From Burkholderia savannae (GTDB taxonomy: Bacteria > Pseudomonadota > Gammaproteobacteria > Burkholderiales > Burkholderiaceae): 64,000 nucleotides of DNA. The notes under the pieces are model-generated. The model was not told the DNA's origin, ran no database searches, and saw only the letters and a program-made list of their open reading frames with translations. Within the stretch, counting starts at the first letter, position 1. Each line of letters begins with the position of its first letter. The stretch lies in the NCBI RefSeq assembly GCF_001524445.2, contig NZ_CP013418.1, positions 558,001 to 622,000 on the forward strand, given 5' to 3'. Both the position numbers and the translations under genes were made by a program. This document shows, piece after piece, positions 19,249-28,429 of the stretch.

Positions 19249-19968
19249 ATGATCCGCAATCTCCCGATATCCGCTCATGTGCCGACTGCGGCCGGCGCGC
19301 AAGCCGCCGACCGGCTCGCCGGCACGACCGTTCCGGCGCACGCGTCGCGCAAGCAGATTTTCCCGAACTCGTGCGGCGCCGCGAGCCTTCTATGCATCGC
19401 GAAGGAGCTCGGCGTCGAGAAGATGCCGGCTTATAAGGGCTCGCTGAGCGAGCTCGGCGACGGCGCGCTCGAGCTGAGCAACGCATGCGAGCAGGATCTT
19501 TTCATGATCACGAGCGGGATGACGACGCACCGGCGTCATGCGGACCGCATCCATGACGCCGGATATTCGATGCCGCAGCATCTGGTGTTCGCGGGGCAGC
19601 TGCTGGGGCTCGAGATGGACATTCACGAGCATCCCGGCATCTTCTCGAAGGTGTTGAACTGGCTGTATTCGGACGTCAAGTCGTCGCTCGCGCCGGGCAC
19701 CGTCGTCAGGCCGCACGCGGCCGAGCTGCGCGAAGGCGAGGCCGAGCTGAAGGCGCTCGCCGTGTCGTTCGCGAAGGTGCCGGTCGGGCTGCACTGGGTC
19801 GCGCATCGCGCCGACGGCAGCTACATGGACCCGGGAACGGGCAAGAACGCCGGCAGCTTCGACGACATGCAGCGCAACATGCGCGCCGAGTCCCATTTGT
19901 TCATGGGGTACGCGGATACGGGGATCTCGATCGTCGTGCGGCGGGGCGAATCGATCTCCCGCCCGTGA
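19249..19968 (+). CDS. Papain/C39-like cysteine protease; candidate secreted effector
   Basis: The product is 239 residues with no signal peptide or membrane segment. I do not recognise the exact family. The core looks like a papain-fold peptidase of the C39 kind: KQIFPNSCGAASLLCIAKEL gives an oxyanion-hole Gln36 six residues before a candidate nucleophile Cys42, and GLHWVAHRADGSYMDPGTG gives His182 (or His186) and Asp194. The N-terminal 30 residues are Ala/Thr/Ser-rich and disordered-looking, as in type III secretion signals. It is a stand-alone gene 5.3 kb from a complete SPI-2-type secretion island. Other possibilities are a peptidoglycan/peptide hydrolase or an acyltransferase of papain fold. 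The start is the first in-frame ATG with no strong ribosome-binding site. Confidence 0.55.
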   Translation: MIRNLPISAHVPTAAGAQAADRLAGTTVPAHASRKQIFPNSCGAASLLCIAKELGVEKMPAYKGSLSELGDGALELSNACEQDLFMITSGMTTHRRHADRIHDAGYSMPQHLVFAGQLLGLEMDIHEHPGIFSKVLNWLYSDVKSSLAPGTVVRPHAAELREGEAELKALAVSFAKVPVGLHWVAHRADGSYMDPGTGKNAGSFDDMQRNMRAESHLFMGYADTGISIVVRRGESISRP

Positions 19969-20511
19969 ACGCGGCGCGCGCCGGGCCGACCATGTCGATG
20001 CCGCGGCGCGCGTGGAATCCGTCGCCTTGCGCTGCGAGCGCCACGCGCTTCACGACGCGCGGAGTCGCATCGAATGTCGGCGGTACACGGCGTTCCGTAC
20101 GGCATTGCGCGATCGGCGCGTTGTCCGCCGCATCGGCCATGAGCGGGCACGATCGGCTGAAAGTGCGCGAGCACCGCGACCGTCGGCAACCGCGCCTGAA
20201 TTGCGTTTGCGACGTAGGCGGCGAGCAATGCGATTGACGCAACCGGCGGCGGCAACAGGCCGCTTCCGCGCGGCAAATGCGAACGAGGCGCGCGCGCGTT
20301 CGCGCCGCCGCGTTCGGCTCGAGATTCGGCGTGCCGCACGGCTCGGCGCGCGCGGCGCCGTTCGGAGATTGACCGAACGCGCGCGGCGCACGGCGAACGA
20401 GCCGGCACAAGCGTTCCGACACGTCGACGTCCGACAAGGATCGAGGGCGCAAACGACGGCTGCGGCTCGGCCGTTGCACGGCGGCTATCGGCGCGACGAT
20501 CGAATCGCGCG
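19969..20511. other. Intergenic region between convergent genes
   Basis: Nothing supported is seen in these 543 bp between the protease gene and the penicillin-binding protein gene. There is no clear terminator; open frames are short and compositionally biased. Confidence 0.5.
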
Positions 20512-22224
20512 TCATGCATGCCGCGGCGCTGTCCGATCGGGCGGCACGCCGAGCAGATGCAGCGCGTTCTCCATGATCTGCGCCCACGCGGGGCCGGCCG
20601 CCGGGCCGCCGTAATACGAGCCGCGCGACGGCTCGTCGATCATCACCGCGACGATCAGCCGGGGATCGCTCATCGGCGCCATGCCGACGAAGAGCGCCCG
20701 GTACTTGCCGCGCGCATAGCGCCCGGCGTGAAGCTTGCGCGCGGTGCCCGTCTTCGCGCCGATCCGGTAGTCGGGCAGCCGGGCGACGCGCGCCGTGCCT
20801 TGCTCGCCGTCCGTTTCCAGCATCGCGCGAATCTGCCGCGCAACCGCGGGCGGCACGACGCGCACGCGCTCGGCCTGCGCGCTCGGGCGCGTGAGCGACA
20901 GCGCAATGCGCTCGCCGTCGCCGGCGAAGGCCGTGTAGACGTCCGCGAGCTGCGCGAGCGACATCGACAGCCCGTAGCCGTACGACATCGTCAGGCGCTC
21001 GATCGGCCTCCAATGGCGGGCCGGCCGCAGCGTGCCGCGCGCGACCGCCGGCAGGCCCGCGAGCGGCCGCGCGCCGATGCCGGCACGCGCGAACGTCTGC
21101 CACATGTCCTGCGCGCGCAGCCGCTCGGCGATCTTCGCCATGCCGATATTGCTCGATTTCGCGATGATCTGCGTGACGCTCAGCTCGCCGAAGTCGCCGG
21201 TGTCGTGAATCGTCGCGCCGTCGATCTCCAGCACGCCGGGCGACGTGTCGAAGCGCGTGTCGGGCGTGACGACGCCTTCGCTCAACGCGAGCGCGACCGT
21301 GAGGGGCTTGAGCGTCGAGGCCGGCTCGAAGACGTCGGTCAGCGCGCGGTTGCGGAAGCGGCCGTCGCCGTCGCCGGCCGCGTGCGGCTCGTTCGGATCG
21401 AACGTGGGGGCGTTCACGAGCGCGAGGACGCCGCCCGTCTTCGCATCGACGACGATCGCGCAGCCGGCCGCCGCGCCGGTGCGCTCGATGGTCCGCTCGA
21501 CGGCGAGCGTGGCGAGATGCTGGATGCGCCGATCGACGGACAGCCTCACGTCCGCGCCGGGCGTGCCCGCCGATTCGACGTCGCCGACGTCCACCGGGCG
21601 GCCCAGGCGGTCGACGATGTAGTCCCGCTTCGCGCCGACGCCGGCGAGCGCGGCGTCGGCGGCGAGCTCGACGCCTTCGAGCCCGTGACCGTTCGCGCCG
21701 ACGAAGCCGACGAGCTGCGCGACGTCGCCGCCGCCCGGGTAATAGCGCCGCGTCGCGCGGGCGACGTGCACGCCCGGCACGTCGAGCCGCTCGACGCGCG
21801 CGGCCAGCTCCGGCGCGATCCAGCGCTTCAGATACAGGAACTGCCGCGCGCTGAGCGCCTTGGCGGCGAGCGCGTCGTCCGGCAGGCCGAGCAGCGACGC
21901 GAGCGCGCGCATTTGCGGATGCGTCGCGCGGCGCAGCGCGTCGGGCGCGATCCACACGTCGGCGACGGGCTCGTTGATCGCGAGGGCGTCGCCGTTGCGG
22001 TCGAGAATGCGCCCGCGCGTCGGCGCGGCCGCGAACGTGTGCTCGTATCGCTTCACGCCCTGCCTGATGTAGAAATCGCTGTGCACGACCTGAACCCACA
22101 GCGCGCGCGCCGCGAGCGCGCCGAAGCCGGCGCAGAGGAGCGCGAGGACGCAGCGCGAGCGCCAGCGGGGGAGCGTGCCGGGCGTCGGCGGAGGGGGGCG
22201 GAGCGATTCGGTGGGTTTCGGCAT
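20512..22224 (-). CDS. PBP3/FtsI-like peptidoglycan transpeptidase (class B penicillin-binding protein)
   Basis: The product is 570 residues. A single N-terminal anchor (RCVLALLCAGFGALAARALW) is followed by the class B dimerisation domain (PTRGRILDRNGDALAINEPV) and a transpeptidase domain with all three catalytic motifs: SxxK as Ser303-Thr-Leu-Lys306 in EPASTLKPLTVA, SSN in IIAKSSNIGMAK, and KTG in GAKTGTARKL. It would cross-link septal or cell-wall peptidoglycan in the periplasm. It is not in a division (dcw) cluster, so it is an accessory PBP3 paralogue. B. pseudomallei carries such a chromosome 2 PBP3, whose loss was linked to ceftazidime resistance; orthology here is inferred. Its start is set by the conserved MPKPTE before the anchor, without a clear ribosome-binding site. 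Confidence 0.9.
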   Translation of the reverse strand: MPKPTESLRPPPPTPGTLPRWRSRCVLALLCAGFGALAARALWVQVVHSDFYIRQGVKRYEHTFAAAPTRGRILDRNGDALAINEPVADVWIAPDALRRATHPQMRALASLLGLPDDALAAKALSARQFLYLKRWIAPELAARVERLDVPGVHVARATRRYYPGGGDVAQLVGFVGANGHGLEGVELAADAALAGVGAKRDYIVDRLGRPVDVGDVESAGTPGADVRLSVDRRIQHLATLAVERTIERTGAAAGCAIVVDAKTGGVLALVNAPTFDPNEPHAAGDGDGRFRNRALTDVFEPASTLKPLTVALALSEGVVTPDTRFDTSPGVLEIDGATIHDTGDFGELSVTQIIAKSSNIGMAKIAERLRAQDMWQTFARAGIGARPLAGLPAVARGTLRPARHWRPIERLTMSYGYGLSMSLAQLADVYTAFAGDGERIALSLTRPSAQAERVRVVPPAVARQIRAMLETDGEQGTARVARLPDYRIGAKTGTARKLHAGRYARGKYRALFVGMAPMSDPRLIVAVMIDEPSRGSYYGGPAAGPAWAQIMENALHLLGVPPDRTAPRHA

Positions 22225-22598
22225 GGTCGAATGGGTGTCGAGTCGACGTCGTGGCGACGAAGGTGGGTGGCGACAGGGGCGATGCCCCGACCGCGAGGGC
22301 GCGGCCGTGAAGCGAGAGCCCCGATGGATGACCGATGCGCTCGCCGCCGTTGGGCGAGCGCGTGCGGAAAGAGGACGCGGCGAAGCGCGTCGGCACGCGC
22401 GGCGCGATGCCGCGCGGAGGGATGAAGGCGAAATGACGCTGCACGGCGACGCGCGCCGCTTCGATAGGCGATCGATGCCGGCGCGGGCGTCGCGCGTCGT
22501 GTCGCGTCTCGTCGCGCGTGGCATCTTGTCGCGCGGGCGCGGGCGCGTCGCTGTTGCCGTCGAGGCGCGCGCGAGAGCGGCGTCGCGCTACGCGAACG
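22225..22598. other. Gap between the carboxypeptidase and PBP genes
   Basis: 374 bp on the same-strand path from the carboxypeptidase to the PBP gene. It has no supported gene and no evident terminator. The overlapping open frames are high-GC shadows. Confidence 0.5.
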
Positions 22599-23669
22599 TC
22601 ACAGCATGTGCGCCCGATCTTCCGCGCGGTGCTCGCCGGCCCGCGCGTTCGAGCGGCGCGCCCCCGTCGCCGCGGCTGTAGCGGTTGTAGCTGCCGCAGC
22701 GGTCGCAGCGGTCGTAGCAGTAGTAGCTGCCGTAGCTGCCGTAGCGGTCGACGCCGCCGATTCGCCGCCGCCGAGCGACGCGAAGCCCCAGTCGAGGAGC
22801 TTGCCGGCGTCGGCGAGCCGCTGCTTTTCCGTCGGCTCGCCGAGCAGCACGGCGATCACGCGGTGCAACGCACGCGAGCCGGCGATGCGGCGCTCCGCGG
22901 TGACGACCATGCACCAGCCGGCCGCGTTCGTATGGCCCGTCTTCATGCCGTCGACGGTCGGATCGGTACTCAGCAGGCGATTCTTGTTCGTCTTCGAGAA
23001 GGTCCCGTACGCGAAGCGCCGCTGTGACGAGAACGCGTAGAACGCCGGAAAATCCCGGTTCAGATGCTGCGCGAGAATCGACAGATCGTGCGCGGTCGAA
23101 TAGTGATCGGGCGTCGTGATGCCCGACGGCGACACGAAATGCGAATCGCGCATGCCGAGCCGCCGCGCCGTGTCGTTCATCCGCGCCGCGAAGCCGGCGG
23201 GGCTGCCGCCGATCCGTTTCGCGAGCACGAGCGCCGCGTCGTTCGCCGACGCGACGATCAGGCCGCGCACCAGATCGCGCACGCGAACGTGCTGGCCGGG
23301 CGTCAGATACATGCGCGCTTCGTCGCTGCCGACGGACGCGATGTCGCCGGCGGAAACCGCGACGGTTTCGTCCCAGCGCAGCGTCCCGCGTTCGAGCGCG
23401 TCGAACGCGAGGTAGGCGGTCATCAGCTTCGTGAGCGAGGCCGGTTCGCGGCGCGCGTTCGCGTTATGCTCGCCGAGCGTCGTGCCGGAATCGGCGTCGA
23501 CGACGAGCCACGAAACGGCGCTCGTCTGCGGAGTCGGGCGCGCGTGCGCGCGGCCCGGCGCGACGCAGGCGGCCACGACGAGCAGCGCGCCGAGCATGCG
23601 CGGCGGCGGTGCAGGCAGCGTTCGTGCGGAGCGGGGCGTGGCGGTTGTCGAGGTGAGCGCGTTCGTCAT
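22599..23669 (-). CDS. D-alanyl-D-alanine carboxypeptidase (class C, DacA/PBP6-like)
   Basis: The product is 356 residues. A signal peptide with a long positive N-region (cleavage near AHARPTPQ) exports it. The low-molecular-mass PBP motifs are clear: SxxK at Ser78-Lys81 (EPASLTKLMTAYL), SxN as VASANDAALVLAK, and KTG in VDGMKTGHTNAAG. It trims the terminal D-Ala from pentapeptides. After the catalytic domain the C-terminus becomes an Ala/Thr repeat (TATAATAATTATTAATAAAA), encoded by a triplet-like repeat at 22681-22760, with no usual DacA membrane-anchoring amphipathic helix. It sits upstream of the PBP3-like gene on the same strand, so coordinated cell-wall work is plausible. Confidence 0.9.
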   Translation of the reverse strand: MTNALTSTTATPRSARTLPAPPPRMLGALLVVAACVAPGRAHARPTPQTSAVSWLVVDADSGTTLGEHNANARREPASLTKLMTAYLAFDALERGTLRWDETVAVSAGDIASVGSDEARMYLTPGQHVRVRDLVRGLIVASANDAALVLAKRIGGSPAGFAARMNDTARRLGMRDSHFVSPSGITTPDHYSTAHDLSILAQHLNRDFPAFYAFSSQRRFAYGTFSKTNKNRLLSTDPTVDGMKTGHTNAAGWCMVVTAERRIAGSRALHRVIAVLLGEPTEKQRLADAGKLLDWGFASLGGGESAASTATAATAATTATTAATAAAATTATAAATGARRSNARAGEHRAEDRAHML

Positions 23670-24011
23670 GGTATGGGGCGGGCAAGCGGATGATGGAAAA
23701 CGGATGCGACGCGAGATCCGGCCGGCGGCTCGCGAAAGCGGCTTGAACGGCGAAGCGAAAATCGCCGGTGCTGCAACGACAAGGTCGAATTATATTTTCG
23801 TCGTTTCCGACGGAACGTATTCAAATGTGTTTTATTGTCGCGGTATGAGCGGATAGGTGAAACGCGCCGCTTGGTTGATGTTGGTCAAATTCGTCGCATC
23901 CGGTCGAGACGCTCGATTTGGGCGCGCGCGCCCGCGCCATTTCATGCATCGCCCCGGCCTGGGCATCGTCGCGAAAGCTCAAGGCGATGACCTTCCGTCG
24001 GGCAAGGAGAG
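23670..24011. promoter_or_regulatory. Divergent promoter region
   Basis: A 342-bp region between the carboxypeptidase (minus) and the hydrolase (plus). A relatively AT-rich block at 23785-23850 (tatattttcgtcg, tgttttattgtcg) is the likely promoter zone. No specific operator is recognised. Confidence 0.45.
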
Positions 24012-24734
24012 ATGAAGTTGGAAACACGCACGATAGTCTACGAATGTGAAGGGACCCCGCTGGCGGGCTATTTCGCCGACTGTGCGCCGCACGTGGAAAA
24101 GCCCGCGATCCTGGTCGCGCACGAGGCGTTCGGAATGAACGAGCACATACGGGCGCGAACGAGACGCCTGGCCGACCTCGGCTATGCGGCGTTCGCCCTC
24201 GATATGTACGGCGTCGAGGGGCTTTCGCTATCGGAGGCGATGAGCCGCCATATCGAGTTGATGTCCGCGCCGGGCCTCATGCTCGCTCGGGCGAGCGCGG
24301 GGCTCGGACTTCTGATGGCTCTGCCCGGCGTCGATCGCAAGCGGGTGGCCGCGATCGGCTTTTGCCAAGGCGGAATCAGCGTGCTGGAACTCGCGCGCAG
24401 CGGGGCGCCCGTTCGATGCGCCGTGGGTTTTCATCCCGGCCTGAAGCGTCCCGCAGGCAGCCCGGATCAGCCGATCCAGGCCAAGGTTCTGATGATGATC
24501 GGCGATCAGGACCCCGATGTGCCGCCGCAGGACCGCGCCGCCTTCGCGGCGGAAATGCAGGGAAAGCAGGTGGACTGGCAGCTTCACCTCTTCGGCGGCG
24601 TCGGGCATGCGTACACCAATCCCGACGCCGATCGACTGAACAAGCCCGGCTACGGCTTCAATCCTTCCGCGGACGAGCGGTCGTGGCGGATGATGCTCGC
24701 GCTTTTCGACGAGGTGTTCGGCGCGCTTGCTTGA
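24012..24734 (+). CDS. Dienelactone hydrolase-family protein
   Basis: The product is a 240-residue cytosolic alpha/beta hydrolase. The catalytic triad is of the dienelactone hydrolase type: nucleophile Cys118 in IGFCQGGISVLE, Asp in MIGDQDPDVPPQD, and His in GGVGHAYTNPDADR. The conserved AHEAFGMNEHIRARTRRLA and FALDMYG segments also match. AAGGAGAG directly before the ATG gives a firm start. No aromatic-degradation genes are nearby, so a dedicated dienelactone role is unlikely; the family also includes general esterases. Confidence 0.85.
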   Translation: MKLETRTIVYECEGTPLAGYFADCAPHVEKPAILVAHEAFGMNEHIRARTRRLADLGYAAFALDMYGVEGLSLSEAMSRHIELMSAPGLMLARASAGLGLLMALPGVDRKRVAAIGFCQGGISVLELARSGAPVRCAVGFHPGLKRPAGSPDQPIQAKVLMMIGDQDPDVPPQDRAAFAAEMQGKQVDWQLHLFGGVGHAYTNPDADRLNKPGYGFNPSADERSWRMMLALFDEVFGALA

Positions 24735-25290
24735 TTTTCGCCGCGTCCGGTGGAAATCGGCTTGCCTGCGGCGGGCCGTCGCGAACATCGCGAACATCGC
24801 GAACGAGCGGTGCAGGTCGGGCGCTTGCGACGAGAACGCGTGGTGCGCGCGGAGAATCACGAGCGCTGTCGAGACACAATGCGCGCGTCGATGCGCAAAG
24901 TCGCGAGGCGGGGGCGTGGCTGGCATGGAGCCGATTCGGCGCGGCCGTCGGAGCACGGGCGGGCGTTGACGCGGGCGGCTCGCGCGACAGCGCAACGAAG
25001 GAAATCGATGTCCGGGGATGCGCCGTGCACGACGAAGCGCTGCATCGCTGCTGCACCGAAACACCGAAACACCGAAACGCCGCTCGTCAAGGATGCCGGA
25101 CGTTCCACCGGCTCGCGCGCACGCGCGCCATGCGACGAACTCGCCCTTCAGCGCTCGATGCATACGCCGATACCGTTCGAGCCGCGCGCCGAGCAGATCC
25201 GCCGATGCGGGCTGCGGCCGATACGTCTGCGCGATCGGCGGCGCGACGCACTCGCCTCGACGCGCACGCGCAGCCGCGCGCATGCGCGCG
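24735..25290. other. Intergenic region with short direct repeats
   Basis: No supported gene. Two short tandem repeats are present: cgcgaacat three times (24779-24805) and ccgaaaca three times (25057-25080). The region separates the hydrolase from the last gene of the type III island (convergent). Confidence 0.5.
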
Positions 25291-26511
25291 TCACGGCGCG
25301 GAACGCGCGGGCGTCGACAGCAGCAGCCTGCCGAGTTTCGCGAGGAGCGCGCCGGCGGTGAGGCGCGGCGCATCCGGGCGCGCGGCGCGCGGGCGCGTCG
25401 CGGCATCGACGCTCGCGCGGGACGAACCGTCGCGTCGCGCATCGTCGGGCGGCGGGCATGCGCTGCGGTAGCACGCGAGCACCTGCCGCACGTAGTCCTG
25501 CGTTTCCCGATATGGCGGAATCCGGCCGCGGTACTTGCGTACCGCGCCTTCGCCCGCGTTGTACGCGGCGAGCGCGAGCGTCAGGTCGTCGCCGAATTCG
25601 CCGAGCAGCCATTTCAGATAGGTCGCGCCGGCGCGCAGGTTCGCATGCGGATCGCGCAGATCGTCGAAGCCGAAGCGCGCGCCCGTGGCGGGAATCACCT
25701 GCATCAGGCCGGTCGCGCCCTTCGGCGATATCGCGTTCGCGTCGTAGTCGGATTCGACGCGGATCATCGCGTGCAGCAGCTTCGCGTCGAGACCGAATTC
25801 CCGGGCGACCGTCGCGACGAGCGCGTCGTAGCGCGTGGGGCGCGACGGCGGCGCCGCGGCGGACGCGAGAGGCGCGGCGGGCGACGCCGCGTTTCGTGAT
25901 GCGGCCGCCTCGACGGTGCGAACGTCGGTGTCGTCGGCGAGGCTCGCATGTTCGTGCGACGTGGAGCCGGAGGATCGCGAAGGCGAAGCGGAAGTCGACC
26001 GCGGGGGCGACGCCTGCTTCGCCGCATGTCCCGCCGAGTCGTCAGTCGAGTTTTCCGTCGTGTCTTTCGTGGTGTCTTTGGCGGTGTCTTTCGCGGTGTC
26101 TTTGGCCGTGTCCCTCACCGAGTCATTCCCCGAGTCCTTCGCCGTGTCGTCGGCAAGCGCCGCGCGAGACGACGCAAACGCGCGTGCGGCCGCATCGGCC
26201 GGCTCGATGGAGGGCGTCGCGGCGTTCGTCGAAGGCGGAGCGAACGCCGAAAGCGCGGCCGTGTTCGCATCGGAGCGACCGCCGGCCGCCGCACTCGATT
26301 CCTCGACGTCCTCGACGTAAGGCGTCCAGACGAGCGGCGCTCGCGCCTCCTGCGCATGCGCGCTTCGCGCGTCGATGCCGACGGTCGCGAGCGCGAAGGC
26401 GATCGCGAGCGCCCGCGACGTGCGCGATGACGCAACCGCCAGCGGAGCGCGCGCCGCTCGCGTCCGGCGCGGCGCGCTCCGCCGCGCCGCACGACGCTCA
26501 GCCGCTTGCAT
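25291..26511 (-). CDS. Type III secretion-associated lytic transglycosylase (SLT domain)
   Basis: The product is 406 residues. A signal peptide (RALAIAFALATVGIDARSAHA) directs export. A long low-complexity middle includes an in-frame repeat (DTAKDTAKDTAKDTTKDTTE). The C-terminal SLT domain has the catalytic Glu in LLHAMIRVESDYDANAISPK, followed by GATGLMQVIPATGARFG and ALAAYNAGEGAVRKY, all diagnostic. It would open peptidoglycan for the secretion apparatus, as IpgF/IagB/EtgA do in other systems. The ATG at 26511 overlaps the end of the SctU gene by 14 bp, so it is translationally linked to the island. Salmonella SPI-2 has no such gene at this position. Confidence 0.85.
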   Translation of the reverse strand: MQAAERRAARRSAPRRTRAARAPLAVASSRTSRALAIAFALATVGIDARSAHAQEARAPLVWTPYVEDVEESSAAAGGRSDANTAALSAFAPPSTNAATPSIEPADAAARAFASSRAALADDTAKDSGNDSVRDTAKDTAKDTAKDTTKDTTENSTDDSAGHAAKQASPPRSTSASPSRSSGSTSHEHASLADDTDVRTVEAAASRNAASPAAPLASAAAPPSRPTRYDALVATVAREFGLDAKLLHAMIRVESDYDANAISPKGATGLMQVIPATGARFGFDDLRDPHANLRAGATYLKWLLGEFGDDLTLALAAYNAGEGAVRKYRGRIPPYRETQDYVRQVLACYRSACPPPDDARRDGSSRASVDAATRPRAARPDAPRLTAGALLAKLGRLLLSTPARSAP

Positions 26512-27640
26512 CGTTGCGGGAAGAATGCGCGCGTTCGTCTCGCGCGACGCGACCGCCGTCATCACGACCGCAGCCATCGTCATCGCTGTCGTCATCGCCA
26601 TCGTCGTACGGCAACTGCATCGCGACGCGCAGCACGTGCGCGACGGCCTCGAACAGGTCGGGCGGAATGCGCTGCCCGACGCCGAGCCGGCTCGCGAGCG
26701 CCCGCGCGAGCGGCACGTTCTCGACGACGGGCACGCGCTCGCGCTCGGCGAGCGCGACGATGTGCAGCGCCATCTCGTCGCGGCCGATCTCGATCACCTC
26801 GGGCAGCGGCGTCTCGTCGCGCCGGTAATAGAGGCACACGGCGACGTGCGTCGGGTTGCGCACGACGACCGTCGATTTCGCGACGTTCGCGGCGAGGCTG
26901 CCGCTTTGCACCTCGCGATGGATCTCGCGCCGCTTGTGCTTGATCTCCGGGTTGCCTTCGGAATTCTTGAATTCCTGCTTGATGTCCTCGAGCGACATCA
27001 TCAGCTGCTTCGTCGTGTTGTAGCGCTGGAACGCGAAATCGGCGATGCCGAACACGACGTAAAAGCCGATCAGCGCCGCCCACATCCAGTACAGCAGCTG
27101 CGTGCTGACCGCGAGCCCGCATTCGACGCTGCAAAGCGGCAGGAACTGCAGCGACGGCGCGTACTGCCGGATCAGATAGAAGAAGATCGCCGACAGCACG
27201 CCGACCTTGAACAGCGATTTCGCGAATTCGAACAGGCTCTTCAGCGAAAACATCTGCTTGAAGTTCGCGAGCGGATTGATCTTGTCGAGCGACGGCTTGA
27301 TCGCGTCGACGGCGAGCAGCGGGCCGATCTGCGCGATCACCGCGACCACCGTCGTCGCGATCACGAGCGCCGCCATGCCGAGCGTGAAGCGGATCAGCGC
27401 CGCGCCGAGCGCGCGCATCCAGCGCGCGGTGGCGGCGGCGAAATCGTCGTTGACGACCGCGATCGACACGTCGACGAGCGCCTCGAACGCCTGCAGCAGA
27501 TGCGCGCCCTCGAACAGGAAATAGCCGAGCAGCACCGCGAGCTGCGCGCCGCTCGTGATCTCGGCGCTTTTCGCGACCTGGCCTTTCTTGCGCGCGTCGG
27601 CGAGCTTCTTCGCGGTCGGCTTTTCGGTCTTCTCGCTCAT
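26498..27640 (-). CDS. sctU: SctU export-apparatus switch protein (SsaU-like)
   Basis: The product is 380 residues, inner-membrane, with four N-terminal helices (residues about 30-210) and a cytoplasmic autocleaving domain with the NPTH motif (VVVRNPTHVAVCLYYR). It starts MSEKTEKPTAKKLADARKKG, typical of the family. SctU switches secretion from early to later substrates after cleavage at N/P. The C-terminus is extended beyond SsaU (about 350 residues) by an Asp/Gly/Arg-rich tail (DDGDDDSDDDG) absent from most relatives. ATGA overlap with the sctT stop shows tight coupling. Confidence 0.95.
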   Translation of the reverse strand: MSEKTEKPTAKKLADARKKGQVAKSAEITSGAQLAVLLGYFLFEGAHLLQAFEALVDVSIAVVNDDFAAATARWMRALGAALIRFTLGMAALVIATTVVAVIAQIGPLLAVDAIKPSLDKINPLANFKQMFSLKSLFEFAKSLFKVGVLSAIFFYLIRQYAPSLQFLPLCSVECGLAVSTQLLYWMWAALIGFYVVFGIADFAFQRYNTTKQLMMSLEDIKQEFKNSEGNPEIKHKRREIHREVQSGSLAANVAKSTVVVRNPTHVAVCLYYRRDETPLPEVIEIGRDEMALHIVALAERERVPVVENVPLARALASRLGVGQRIPPDLFEAVAHVLRVAMQLPYDDGDDDSDDDGCGRDDGGRVARDERAHSSRNDASG

Positions 27641-28419
27641 TGCAGCATGCCGCAAAGATGCGCGATGCGCTCGGGCAGCCGCGCGATGTCGGCGAGCGGC
27701 AGCCGGAACGCGAAGCTCGCGCACATGACGACCAGCAGCAGCGCGAACGCGCTCTTGATCGGCATCGACAGGAAGAACACGTTCAACTGCTGCGCGGAGC
27801 GGTTGACGAGGCCGAGCGCCATGTCGACGAGGAGGATCGCCGCGAGCGCCGGCATCGCGAAGCGCAGGCACAGCTCGACCATCAGATGCCACTGCTGCGC
27901 GAAGAACGCGAGCGCGCCGGGGCCGAAGTGGAGCGCGGCGCCCGGCGGCAGCGTCGCGAACGACGCGTAGATCGTCGCGATCAGCGTGTTGAACCCGCCC
28001 GACACGAGAAAGAGCAGCGTGAACACTTGCGAGAACACCATCCCGAACGGCGACGACTGCGCGCCGAGCAGCGGATTGAGCACGCTCGCGATCGACGCGC
28101 CGCGTGTCGTGTCGATCAGGAAGCCCGCCATGTCGAGCGCCCAGAACGGGATCGCCGCGCAAAAGCCGATCAGCGCGCCGATGCACAGCTCGCCGAACGC
28201 GAGCCACAGGTAATGCGGCGTGCCGCCGGCCGCCTGGGGCAACGCCGGCCAGGCACCGTGAAACGGCAGCACGGGCAGCGCGATCATCAGCGCGAGTGCG
28301 TTGCGCACGAGCGCGCCGCCGAGCGTGGCCGGCGTGAAGACGGGCAGGATCAGCAGCGCGCCGAACGGGCGCAGCATCGCGATCGCGACGATCGGCAGCC
28401 ATTGGACGAGCGTCTGCAT
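27637..28419 (-). CDS. sctT: SctT export-apparatus membrane protein (SsaT-like)
   Basis: The product is 260 residues with about six to eight hydrophobic segments, of the FliR/SctT family (SsaT is 259 residues as recalled). Conserved features include RPFGALLILPVFTPATLGG at the N-terminus, GFCAAIPFWALDMAGFLIDT, LLGAQSSPFGMVFSQVF, and the C-terminal NVFFLSMPIKSAFALLLVV. With SctR and SctS it forms the export gate inside the basal body. It starts 10 bp after sctS. Confidence 0.95.
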   Translation of the reverse strand: MQTLVQWLPIVAIAMLRPFGALLILPVFTPATLGGALVRNALALMIALPVLPFHGAWPALPQAAGGTPHYLWLAFGELCIGALIGFCAAIPFWALDMAGFLIDTTRGASIASVLNPLLGAQSSPFGMVFSQVFTLLFLVSGGFNTLIATIYASFATLPPGAALHFGPGALAFFAQQWHLMVELCLRFAMPALAAILLVDMALGLVNRSAQQLNVFFLSMPIKSAFALLLVVMCASFAFRLPLADIARLPERIAHLCGMLQ

Positions 28420-28429
28420 GGGCGGCGCG

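Noticed and set aside
18851..19486. A 211-codon minus-strand frame overlapping the protease gene start
   Set aside because: Low-complexity Arg/Cys/His composition and overlap with a gene that has plausible catalytic motifs.
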